Of a stretch of 64,000 nucleotides of DNA, positions 13,101-21,800 are shown one piece after another. The first letter of the stretch is position 1, and each line of letters opens with the position of its first letter. The stretch covers positions 30,643,210-30,707,209 of the forward strand of contig JAJLRJ010000009.1 in NCBI GenBank assembly GCA_024195265.1. Reading direction: 5' to 3'. Under the pieces are notes generated by a model that was given only the letters and a program-made list of their open reading frames with translations, ran no database searches and was not told the DNA's origin. The position numbers and the translations under genes were made by a program. The stretch comes from Dendrophyllia cribrosa (Eukaryota > Cnidaria > Anthozoa > Scleractinia > Dendrophylliidae).

Positions 13101-15386
13101 AGATGAGCAGTAAATGTACTTTTACCGACACCTCCTTTGCCAGATAATACCAGGATCTTGTGCTTGACTGAAGACATCCTTTCCTTTACTTCCTGTACAG
13201 CTAAAATGATGATAACTCTTGTTTAGCTTCAATGTAATCATTCTTACATCTTACTAATAAGTTGCTGCAGAATATTATCTAAAGTATATTATCTGCTCTG
13301 CCTTTGCCTGAAAATTCTTGAAGCTATCAAATTCGCCTGAAAAGGAGTGAAGAAGAGAGGAGTTTGGTCACCCACAATGCACTCTCTCCCCTTGTTTCGC
13401 ACACACCCAAAGCCCCCCCCCTTCTTCTCCCCTTTCTAGCATCTGACACGCAGGATACTATCATATTTCAATTCAAATCTGAAACATGGTTTTGTGAAAT
13501 GAAAATCTGGCCATTGCAAGGTCTTCTGAAGTTTACAGACTCGTACCTTTGGTTAATGTACCGGTCAAATCAAAACTTCAACATCTCCCCCACCCCTGCC
13601 GGGCATACCCCGAGCATTTGACACCTTTGCTGTCCCGGGGGGAAGGGAATTTGATAACCATTATGATTATAGTCTTCCAGGGGGTGGGCAATTTGAAACC
13701 CATGCATAGGGGATGGGGAATTTGAATCCTAGTCTCGATTTCCTGTGATGCGTCTTGCTTGCACGAGGCATGCTGGAAATCATGGTGGAGGCCGGCATGG
13801 CGAAGTGCTGTATAGAAGATTTTAAAGGAAAAGATATTGTGCATATGTGGCTGAGTGGCTGAAAAGCCAAAGCCTGTATAAGCTTTGCGCTGTATTTGAA
13901 GGTATTTAAAATGGTTTTTATCATGCTTTGAATATATGAATATATTTATATGTTGTGTTTACAATATTAAAGGGAGGGTTTCACGGTTCGGCACATGTGC
14001 ACAGATTAAAATGCTTTATTCGCTTACTTGCCAATAAATTTTATCGGTTAAAAAACCACTCACATTTACTTCAATAATCACATACTATAATAAGTCCAAA
14101 CAAAGCGAAGGATGACCAAAATTCACAGAAAACTTCAACGGATTACACCGACAAAGTCAACACTGAATAAAACCTTTGACCCGAAGGATTTATTCTACGC
14201 TCTGGTGGCTTGCATGGCGCACATTGGTATGTATAATCATCCATTCAATCAGCGACATTTTCACGGGTAAATTTCCCGCCAGAGTTATCTACTCGCTTCC
14301 GATTGGTCTAAACAATGAATTCAAATGGCTAACGGCGTAGCTTGCACATGCGCCGAACCGTGAAACCCTCCCTTTAAATAACAAAGGTCAATTACTTTGA
14401 CCGGCCGCATGTATTTATGCATATTTTAATACATGATGTCACTGAAAAGGCATGAATGTATGAAATGTAGTAATTTAAGTAGTACGTGGAATGTTTTAAT
14501 AGAAAGCTTTAGATGTTGCATGATACGTGGTGTAAAAGCTGTGCATGCAGTGTCTTGTATATATTGATTTCCACCGCTTCGTACAAGATTGAAAGCAATT
14601 ATTAAAAGCTTAAAATATAAGTTTAATGCGGGTCCGTCGACGATTTTTGACATGTTGTGTTCGTATAAAATAGTTCACATTGTTTGATCACTTAGATTGG
14701 AGCATTTGAACGGCCTTTTGGCTCGGGGAGGGGGGAATTTGAACGCTAATTTTCTAAAAATTCAAATGCCCGAGGGGTTGCCCGGGGGAGAGATGTTGAA
14801 GCTTTGATTTGACCGGTACATAATGTACCTAAGAAAAGGTATACAATTTATAAATGAAAGGACCACTCGACAAATCAGAAGTACTGGATCCTTGTGAAGG
14901 ATCTGATCAGCAGAAATAATTATAAACAAATAAAATGAAAGGCTTATCGTACAGTAAGGAATATATTTTTAACCAATTAATTTCGAACGGCACAGCCGTT
15001 CTTCTTCAGGGTATAACCGTACTAAAAGAAAAAACGTTACAGATTTGAATATATAACAAGCGAAAGATATGAAATTACATAAGCTTACTTTGTTTATAGT
15101 ATAAGCTGAATGGATAAAAATAGGAAGCCGAGAAAACGTTACAGATTTGAATATATAACAAGCGAAAGATATGAAAATACATACTTTGTGAATGGTATAA
15201 GCTTAAAGGTGCTGGATTTTAATTCTGGCTAAATACTGCAACCATATCATGGGGAATGTTCACTCAATTGTGACAAAGCGTGCAAAAGCAAAATCCATGA
15301 GGCATCCCAAGTCGTAACGTACACCGCATGGGTATCTACCTTCCTCACTCTACCCCGACCCACCACCCACCACCCCCCACCCCCCC

Positions 15387-15427
<41 letters not shown>

Positions 15428-15822
15428 ACTTCCAGAAAAATTAGCAACAGTGACAATGCAATAAATTTTCATGTGTGCAGTGATCGTTTTTCGAGGGAAA
15501 AACACACGAAAAGGGCAACATAGGGAAACATTTAGTGTTTTATATTAACTGTACCTCTATAAACCACGAAATGAAAACAAATTACCTGGATCAGGTCCCA
15601 TCGGTTTGCTTGACGCGCAAATACTTTGGTTTGGACAGCCTTGGCAAGCAGAACTCTTCCCTGCTTGCTCGCTACCAGTTCCAGGGCAATCTATCAGTTA
15701 ATTAAAATAAAAACTAAATTATTGCAACAAAATCGCACACATCAATATTTTTAAATCACAAATTATAACTTAATTAATTTCAGCTCCTTACGTTCAGGAG
15801 CATTTTCCGGCACGTCCGCCAT
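3439..15822 (-). CDS. NUBP1: Cytosolic Fe-S cluster assembly factor NUBP1 (Nbp35), 9 exons, complete
   Basis: Exons in transcript order on the minus strand: 15822-15792, 15690-15586, 13200-13067, 11548-11480, 11196-11164, 10356-10266, 8869-8715, 6411-6301, 3651-3439. They total 942 nt, giving 313 residues plus stop; human NUBP1 has 320. All introns are GT-AG and keep frame. Seen: an N-terminal Cys set CX13CX2CX5C (Cys12, 26, 29, 35), the deviant Walker [10 protein letters not shown] (66-74), the [12 protein letters not shown] switch region, [10 protein letters not shown], and the C-terminal CPKC pair (Cys239, Cys242). The N-terminal Cys set separates NUBP1 from NUBP2. Known for the family: a NUBP1-NUBP2 ATPase scaffold builds [4Fe-4S] clusters in the cytosol for extramitochondrial proteins. 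The start is the only in-frame ATG ahead of the Cys set, in an ATGGCGG context. Its introns hold many repeats, including two minisatellites. The last residues (after KKIIQ) differ from human. Confidence 0.96.
4009..4315. mobile_element. TTAA MITE, GGTCCG…ACAC family, copy 1
   Basis: TTAA 4005-4008, GGTCCGTTTACACATGCG at the left, CCTGTGTAGCCGGGCC at the right, then TTAA 4316-4319. The interior is rich in AAAATCGC and TGCGACA words. It shares its right TTAA with the next element. Confidence 0.7.
4320..4540. mobile_element. TTAA MITE, AGGTGATGTTACGCG family, back to back with its neighbour
   Basis: Begins AGGTGATGTTACGCGGGACG right after TTAA 4316-4319 and ends CGTGTAACATCACCT. The right flank is TTAT, a one-base decay of TTAA. 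Internal TCGTTGCG-type words occur. Confidence 0.65.
4963..5247. mobile_element. MITE, GAGCAGTTTTCAATTGAGTG family, copy 1
   Basis: Inverted ends GAGCAGTTTTCAATTGAGTG and CACTCAATTGAAAACCGCTC. The interior has repeated CCAATCA and ATTGGTT words and GCCAAGCGCGGGAAAACGCG. Near-identical organisation to 24502-24784. Diverged pieces at about 2010-2130 and 35040-35260. Confidence 0.8.
5492..5862. mobile_element. Inverted-repeat element containing a tRNA-like segment
   Basis: TGTAAATTATAGTGCTAAGG, ATAAATTTCCCTGTACTGAG and AGGGACCACAC are mirrored at 5770-5862. On the minus strand 5634-5571 carries an A box (GTGGCTCAAGCGGTAGAGCG) and B box (GGTTCGAATCC). The flanking arms do not pair like a tRNA acceptor stem, so it is SINE-like, not a tRNA gene. 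Confidence 0.65.
5876..5992. mobile_element. Hairpin MITE (GGGCCGAGTTGTTCAAAGC ends)
   Basis: GGGCCGAGTTGTTCAAAGCC and TTCGAACAACTCGGCCC are inverses. Internal GATTAGCACTAATCC and GGATTAGCGCTAATCG palindromes occur. Confidence 0.7.
6721..7165. mobile_element. TTAA MITE, AGGGGCTATGTCGC family
   Basis: TTAA at 6717-6720 and 7166-7169. Ends AGGGGCTATGTCGCGAG and the inverse of AGGGGCTATGTCGCAAG. It is non-coding, in NUBP1 intron 7. The short ORFs at 6632-7098 lie in or over it. Confidence 0.8.
7577..7676. mobile_element. GC-rich hairpin MITE (GTAGCCTGCGAATACAGCCG ends)
   Basis: GTAGCCTGCGAATACAGCCG, then CCTCTCGTCG, is mirrored exactly at 7647-7676. The loop includes GCGAACGCCCCTAGCGG. Confidence 0.75.
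7968..8106. mobile_element. Palindromic MITE, CCGGTTGTTGAAAAGGTGGATAGC-type
   Basis: Near-perfect inverted arms of about 60 bp carrying GTTGTTGAAAAG, GGATAGCGCTATC and ATAAATCACTATCC, with a short loop at 8022-8045. A right-half relative opens the window at 1-47. Confidence 0.8.
8108..8260 (+). mobile_element. Diverged Penelope-like terminal fragment with hammerhead-like core
   Basis: The segment shares order and wording with the PLE end at 18260-18390: an ACCAATAGC stretch, CACAATTCCTTG, GACGAAGGGCT, GTCAGCT and TTTACGGTGG. Here the core reads CTGACGA, an exact hammerhead box, but the second box is CAAATTG instead of GAAAC. It is thus an old, probably inactive solo end. It directly follows the palindromic element at 7968-8106. 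Confidence 0.6.
9490..10150. repeat. 18-bp minisatellite with 72-bp higher-order repeat
   Basis: About 36 copies of an 18-bp unit (GCCCATTACTTTCGGGTG type) occur in NUBP1 intron 6. Four variants (…GAGCCGTTACTTTTGT, …AGCCCATTACTTTCGG, …AGGCCATTACTTTCGG, …GGGCCGTTACTTTCGT) recur in order, making a 72-bp superunit. The unit length is a multiple of three, so long frames stay open on both strands (for example 9479-10126 minus, 9560-10213 plus). These are not judged to be genes. Diverged single units lie upstream at about 9260-9345. A G tract (10159-10180) follows. Confidence 0.9.
10456..10591. mobile_element. TTAA MITE, GGTCCG…ACAC family, copy 2
   Basis: TTAA 10452-10455 and 10592-10595. Ends AGGTCCGGACACACC and the inverse of AAGGCCCGGACACACGG-type sequence. 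136 bp, in NUBP1 intron 5, near exon 10356-10266. Confidence 0.75.
11574..12373. mobile_element. Pogo/Tigger-like non-autonomous element with expanded 17-bp minisatellite
   Basis: The left end (TAGTCGCATCTCC) and right end (GTTCAACTG) resemble the CAGTTGAACCTC termini of pogo/Tigger elements. From 11590 to about 12055 the interior is some 27 copies of a 17-bp unit (CTAAGCGACCACCTCTC). The same word occurs singly as a subterminal repeat in the related element at 39799-40061, so the array probably grew from it. It sits in NUBP1 intron 3. Confidence 0.65.
12730..13043 (+). mobile_element. Dispersed MITE (GGTTTAACAGATAATA family), copy 1
   Basis: Contains GTATTACACCTTAGT, a tRNA-free AT-rich middle, and a hairpin with GGTTTAACAGATAATA and TATTATCTGTTAAACC. 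It matches 41840-42128 in inverse orientation and lies 24 bp from NUBP1 exon 3. Confidence 0.75.
13556..14822. mobile_element. Element with about 60-bp TIRs hosting a nested TTAA MITE
   Basis: The left end TGTACCGGTCAAATCAAAAC, followed by CTTCAACATCTCCC, is mirrored at the right (GAGAGATGTTGAAGCTTTGA then TTTGACCGGTACA). The interior has GGGAATTTGA words. The element at 13971-14373 is inserted in it. Several short minus-strand ORFs (13578-13924) have no recognisable domain. Confidence 0.7.
13971..14373. mobile_element. TTAA MITE, AGGGAGGGTTTCACGG family, nested
   Basis: TTAA 13967-13970 and 14374-14377. Ends AGGGAGGGTTTCACGGTTCG and its inverse, near perfect over about 30 bp. Non-coding. 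Confidence 0.8.
14975..15012 (-). ncRNA. Hammerhead-ribozyme-like motif, second PLE-type family
   Basis: The minus strand reads CTGAAGA, then a seven-pair hairpin (GAACGGC, TGT, GCCGTTC), then GAAAT. Both core boxes (CUGANGA and GAAA) are intact, and stem II is perfect. It lies in NUBP1 intron 2 next to a 102-bp tandem duplication. Helix I and III partners were not resolved by eye, so activity is open. Confidence 0.45.
15031..15185. repeat. Partial tandem duplication, period about 102 bp
   Basis: A block starting AAAACGTTACAGATTTG at 15031 recurs at 15133, with about 45 bp near identical, and then diverges. It lies just beside the hammerhead-like motif at 14975-15012, so it may be part of the same Penelope-type terminal repeat. 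Confidence 0.6.
15388..15427 (+). repeat. C40 homopolymer tract after a CCACCC stretch
   Basis: NUBP1 intron 2. It is preceded by CCACCCACCACCCCCCACC-type sequence. It produces spurious poly-Gly ORFs on the minus strand. Confidence 0.9.
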
Positions 15823-15893
15823 CTTTGATTTTTTACACGAGCCCGCGATTAACAAACTAACATCTGCGCATGCTTTATTTGAAAGCGATAAAG
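15823..15893. promoter_or_regulatory. Short bidirectional promoter/5'UTR between NUBP1 and UBFD1
   Basis: The two start codons face away from each other with 71 bp between them. Both sit in an AAGATGGCGG context, which resembles the YY1 core (ATGGCGG) often found just downstream of transcription starts. No TATA box is evident. Transcription of both genes must begin in or very near this gap or within neighbouring leader sequence, so shared regulation is likely. This is inferred from spacing and was not measured. Confidence 0.7.
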
Positions 15894-18800
15894 ATGGCGG
15901 AAGAAGGGTCTGGTAAATACATTTTTTTGTTTTTCGGAAATTTGCTATGAATGATAAACTACTTAGATTTAGTTATTTAAACGGTTTATTAGGGCAGTTA
16001 ATAGTTTCTGTCTCGATTTTAGTCGTAGACGCAGAAGATAAGTTGGAGGGTGAACCAAAGGATGATCAAGTGCACGCATTGAAAGACACTTGTCGGTCAA
16101 AATGTTCTCCAAAAAATGCTGATGTGGACAACGATAGCGAGGACATGAATGAGATATCAAAAGAGGATTTTAGCGTGGAGGAAAAAGAAAAAGACACGAC
16201 GGAAGAGGAGCAAGCGTGCTGTAGTAGAGAGACTGTGGGTTTTAGAGTGGTTTGGAACAAGAAAAACTACGAGGTGACTTTTCCTGTTGACGAAACAGCT
16301 GATAGCCTCAAGCAACATATCGAAAATCTCACAGGTTTGTTATTGTCTTTTTTCTGATTGGTGAACTCTGTTAGTAAGTAACAATCATTCTGTGCCTTTT
16401 ATTTTCCCCTTTCCCTCTCCCCCTAAAAAGAAAGTCCAGAGCCCCAACATACCCCCCCTCGGATTTTTTATATTAGCTAATTTTTTTTTCTTTATTATTA
16501 CCCCCCCCCATTTTGAGCCCTGATGAATTAAAACTCTTGTCTATGAAGAGGGATGGATGTTTTTTGGAACAACACATACTGTGGTCTTTAATATATATAA
16601 CTGCCTTAGATCAGCTTATGAGAACACTGGACGGTGTAACAAAAAAAAATACAAAAGTAAGTTGTGAAAGTAATTATTGAGGAAAGTGCAGTGGTGTGCT
16701 AAATGAATCTTAATTTTAATGTGATCAAATTTAAAAAAATGTGATCAAATTAAGTATACAATATTCAAATGAATGGGGTTAGTTTCTAGAGAAACTGTGG
16801 TGCTGCGTCGGTGGGGGGATGAAACACGAGAATTTAGTTTTATCGAGTGAGTCGATAAGGTAAATTGACCACCGTAAAAAGATTCAAATAGCTGACGTTT
16901 CGAGCGCTAGCCCTTCGTCGGAGCGAATCAAGGAATTGTGGGTAGTGTGTGGTTTTATATAGTAAGCGGTGGAGCTACGCTATTGGTGGAAATTTGGTGA
17001 CGTGAAAAACAAATGTAGATTAGTTGAATGAAAAGCGTTCGTTGATTCCGTGGGGTTTGAGAGTGCCGATTTGAAAGATGATTTTTTGTTCTAGGTTTTT
17101 ACGGCTTTCTGTGTTACCCTGGTGTAGGGAAAGGCCGCAGATTGTCATGTGTTGTTTAGAATGGTTAGTAAGATTAAAATGGTGCGCGACTGGTTTGGAT
17201 GCGTCTTTGTCATTTTTTTCAACGTCTCGGAGATGTTCACGAAAACGGTCGCCCAGTCTCCTCCCTGTTTCGCCAATGTATATCTTTTTGCAAAAAGTAC
17301 ATGTAATGCAGTAGATAACATTTACGGAGGTGCATGTAAAACGATCAGTGATTTTAATAGATCGTTTGGGTCCTGTTATTTTGTCCGCGTTGTGAATGAA
17401 AGGACAAGTGTTACATCGTGTGCGTGTGCATTTGAAAGTTCCCGGTACATCGTCAGATTTCAGTGCACTCGTAACTAGAAAGTTGCCTATGTTTTTGTCA
17501 CGTTTGAATGAAATTAGTGGGGGTTGTGAAAAAATTCTGCCAGTTTCGGGGTCGTTTTGGAGTAATTTGAAATTTTTTAAAATGATGCTTTTGACTGTGT
17601 TGTTGTGTGGGTGGAAAGTGAGGGTGAATGGAATTCTCTCGTTCTCTTCCTTCTGTGGCGTTTGTAGTGCTGACTGTCTGTCGATCTGTTGTGCACGTTG
17701 TTGGCCCGTATTAACAACAGAGTCAGGGTACCCACGTTTTTTGAAAAACTGGCACACTTCTTTTGATTTGTTGGAAAAATCAGAGTCATCACTACATAGA
17801 CGTCGAAGTCTGAGAAATTGAGAATACGGAATGGCGTTTTTAACGTGCGATGGATGTGAGGATGAATGTAACAGATAACTGTGGGAATCTGTAGGTTTGT
17901 AGTGCACACTTGTGGATAAACTGTTACCGTTGATTGAAATATTAATGTCAAGAAAAGCGACTGAGGTTTCGGAAATTTCCCAGGTATATTTTAGAGCTGG
18001 ATGAAAAGTATTGACAGAAGTTATGAATTGATTAAAGAGGAACTTAATCAATTCATAACTTCTGTCAATGTTAATCTTACTAACCATTCTAAACAACACA
18101 TGACAATCTGCGGCCTTTCCCTACACCAGGGTAACACAGAAAGCCGTAAAAACCTAGAACAAAAAATCATCTTTCAAATCGGCACTCTCAAACCCCACGG
18201 AATCAACGAACGCTTTTCATTCAACTAATTTACATTTCTTTTTCACGTCACCAAATTTCCACCAATAGCGTAGCTCCACCGCTTACTATATAAAACCACA
18301 CACTACCCACAATTCCTTGATTCGCTCCGACGAAGGGCTAGCGCTCGAAACGTCAGCTATTTGAATCTTTTTACGGTGGTCAATTTACCTTATCGACTCA
18401 CTCGATAAAACTAAATTCTCGTGTATACAATATTCAGTTGATTTCAAATAGCCTAAAAGAACAATGGAACTTAATCTGGCAGCAAAGGTTTGGTATGTAT
18501 TTAAAGATGGATTATTTTTGTTTCCCAATAGGTTTACCAGTGTCAATGCAAAAACTGATGTACAAAGGTATTGGTTTGAAACAATGTATACCAAGAAAAA
18601 CATATATGTTGTGGTTCAATTTTTTCAATTTTCAAACCAATTTGATTTATATTTTCCTTTGTTGCTGATTATGGTAATGAGTCTGAGTTAAAGGAAAATA
18701 AAAATTAAACTGTGGTTTGAAAATTTTCAAACCAAAGAAAAATCTTAACCACAACATATACATTAATTAACAGTGCCCCCTTAAAGGACCCGAGTCACCC

Positions 18801-21800
18801 AAAATGCACTGTGTGCTCAGACAGTGAAATCCACCATTTTTGACGCCATCGAAAGTAACGAACATTGTATAGTGAATCGGAATCTAACTGCATCATCCCA
18901 AGCATCAAGTATAGTTGAACCTCGATTATCCGGACTATTCGATTATCCGGACTTTTTTCTCTGTCACTGTTATCGTAGCTTTCTTAAATTGTTAGTCTAC
19001 CGATTTGAACAATTTTTTCGTAGTTTTGTGCTACCAGTGGACAAGGTTTTGACATCCAAAGTCAATGGTCTTGTGGCTCACGGTTTCCTAAGCATGGAGG
19101 GCCAAAGGTCCCAGGAACTAAAAAGAAAATTATACTTTGCGAGTCGACTTTCGACCTTTGGAATGCACTGAAAAGTGAAGTGGGAATTGTAGGGCTAACC
19201 CATAGCTAGTTCGCCAAAATGTTGTACAACAGTAATCACTTGCATCCGTAAGAATTACAAAACAGCAATCATGCTGGGGATTCAAATATTTCATGCAGGA
19301 TGCCATTATGCATAACAATGGAGGTACTGCCTTGCTCCGAGACATGCAACTTATAGCAGAATAAATTCTGAGGAACCGAAAACAATTGCAAGATGCTGTT
19401 ATTCTAAAGAGAGACTATCATGGCAGTTGCAAAAAGAATTGGACATTAGACTCTTTTTAGCCGTAATGAAGAAACACTACCTCACAAGCCATGCTAACCG
19501 CAGACTTGTGCTCACACAAAATCACGGACTGAGAAATTTACTCAGTGATCCTAGCATTCAGCAACTACTACTGATCCTTCAACAAGTAAGTGAGCCAAAG
19601 AAACTATATTGTTATTCCCAGAGCTAACAAATGACAGCATAACTAAATATTCTTAACAGCTCTGTAAACAGTATTGATTGTTAATATTGAATAACGAGAG
19701 GCTACACTTAGCCTATACTCATGCGCGCGAGACTCTAAGACGCGTTGATTGAAGTTACCAATAGTTTTTCTGTGTTACTAAATCGCATGCAACCGGTGTG
19801 AAATGGTTTATTCCAGAAAAAATCCACCCACCCCGACGGATGCAATGTTTTTTTAACCCTCCCCCGCCCAGATTTCCCGGCCAGGCCGACCAACCCTCGC
19901 ACCTTGATTTTTAACCCAGATACCCCCTCCTGCCCGGATTGCCATAAACTTTTTGTAGGCTCTAAATAAACAGGAAATCGCATTCAGGAGATCCGGGATT
20001 TTTTTAAAGTTTTCAAATCTTTGGTGAGAATTGCTATGAATTGGTCAAACATTTTGTAAATAAACGTTGCGTGACGCATTCACTAAAATCTTTCCATGAT
20101 TTTAAGACCAAATCGAAATGAAATGTTTCCATAACTTAAGGCTGGTTCTTTAAAAAAATGCTTTGATTTTGTCATCTATAATAAGTTTTTTCCAGGCTTC
20201 ACAGTTTCTTCAAAGTGTTGTCGCAAATACACAATTTTGCTTTATGCAAATTTTATGTCAAATGTAATTTGATAGCAAGCTGTTTTTAAATTTTTTATAT
20301 GGCCACTGAATCCAAAATATATTTTCTATAAAAGGTCGAAACTTTTGAATGAAACTCATATTTCCTTGAATGAAAATGTCTTTCCTTTGATTAAAAGAGT
20401 CAAACACCTTTCAGAATTCAGTAATTTCTGCTTCTAGAAGTCTTGGCGATTTGTTGTATCCTAATTACTGCGAGGAACCGGCTAGCGTCTGCGAAAATAT
20501 TAGAAACATCACAAAATAATTCAATTCAGCAACCTATTTTTATTATGCTTTCTAAAATCGCCGACTTTTCCTGTGTAATAGAATGCCAATCTTATCCGGA
20601 AAAATGATTCGCATAATGCTTTCGCTAATAAAAAAAAACAGTTCTGAATGGTCAAAGGTACAGAAATGAAATGCTGGCGGCGTTTGAATCATGAGTTCGG
20701 ATAGCTCATGGTCTGCAAACAAACACTTCGATTCAGAGCTCGATTTTTCACTAAAACCTTTTTCCAAACCACGAAAGCACCTAAAATAATCTTTGAAAAC
20801 AATACTTGGCCACATTTGGTGAAAGCTGTGCTTAGTAAAGTAGTAAAAAGAACGAGAAAGCTCCGTTTACCTTTCCCACGGATCCAAATTAAGCGCGCAC
20901 GTACAAAAAAATTCCAAAAGTACAAACAGAACTTCCTTGACAATCGAGTCGTCTAATCCGAAGCTATCAGAACTGTCTCATCGTACAGCAATCGGGTGAA
21001 CTTGGCACAACTTCGCGCTTCGGAAAGTCGTACTTACTTACACAGGTGACAACATAGTGGTGACTAGTAACCTAGTGACCACAAAAAGTAATAAAGTCAA
21101 TAAAAATCGACATTAATATGACACGCATTCCCCAGTCCATAATCCACAGAAGTCCAGTCCCAAAGTCCAAATTTTTTATTAAATCTGATGGACTGAGGTA
21201 ACGACGCTGTTTTGCCGTGTGTTTCTATTGTTCTTTCTTGAAAAAAGTCTTGAAATTACTCACCACAGGCAGCGAGGACTGCTCCGATACAGACATTGCA
21301 AAGAATCGGCAGTAAAACGGGAAATAAATTGACAATATGCTTATCAGTGCGAGAGATCGATGTTTGGCATTTTTACCTCGGAAGAACTCTGATTTAAAAT
21401 AGCTCTTAGTTTTTTCAGAATCGCAACAAATTCGGCCTCAAGTTGTATGCTGTGTATAAAAGCAACGTTCACCTCTATGGGAGAAATACAGGACTGACTT
21501 ATACACCAATAAGACCAAACGACGGAAAATGTTTGCATGCGCATGCGTATCAAACATTTGTCTTATACTTCAATGTACCATAAGAAAAGAAGCAATTTAT
21601 ATTTTAATAATTTAAACAAGATAAGAAGACGTCCGACATGGAGAAGAGTTACTTCTTTCATTCAGTCATCGTACCTGCAAACCACGTTACTTTTGAATGT
21701 TTTATAAATGAAGGCTGTACCACAATGAAGCCAGTCATTCTTGTGAAAATAATATATACCTGACGTGAACATTACTAATGTGAGTAGGGTTGTAGGAGAC

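Larger units (their letters stand above)
16824..18424 (-). mobile_element. Penelope-like retroelement, 5'-truncated, with inverted partial copy
   Basis: The minus-strand ORF from about 18035 to 17020 encodes the C-terminal part of a Penelope-type reverse transcriptase (FLDINISINGNSLSTSVHYK, SSHPSHVKNAIPYSQFLRLR) followed by a GIY-YIG-like nuclease (VIYCITCTFCKKIYIGETGR, with RFREHL). The RT catalytic core is missing. A plus-strand copy of the final 356 bp, including the protein's last 50 residues, lies at 18069-18424 as an inverted repeat of 16824-17179. A 25-bp palindrome (18011-18035 and 18044-18068) sits at the inversion joint. It lies in UBFD1 intron 2, antisense to the gene. Known: animal PLEs fuse RT to GIY-YIG and often show inverted or tandem partial copies. 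It is not able to move on its own. Confidence 0.85.

Noticed and set aside
18036..18099. N-terminal part of the Penelope ORF (starting MLFRMVSK)
   Set aside because: These codons are the antisense of the inverted copy, not RT sequence. The real frame enters only near 18035.
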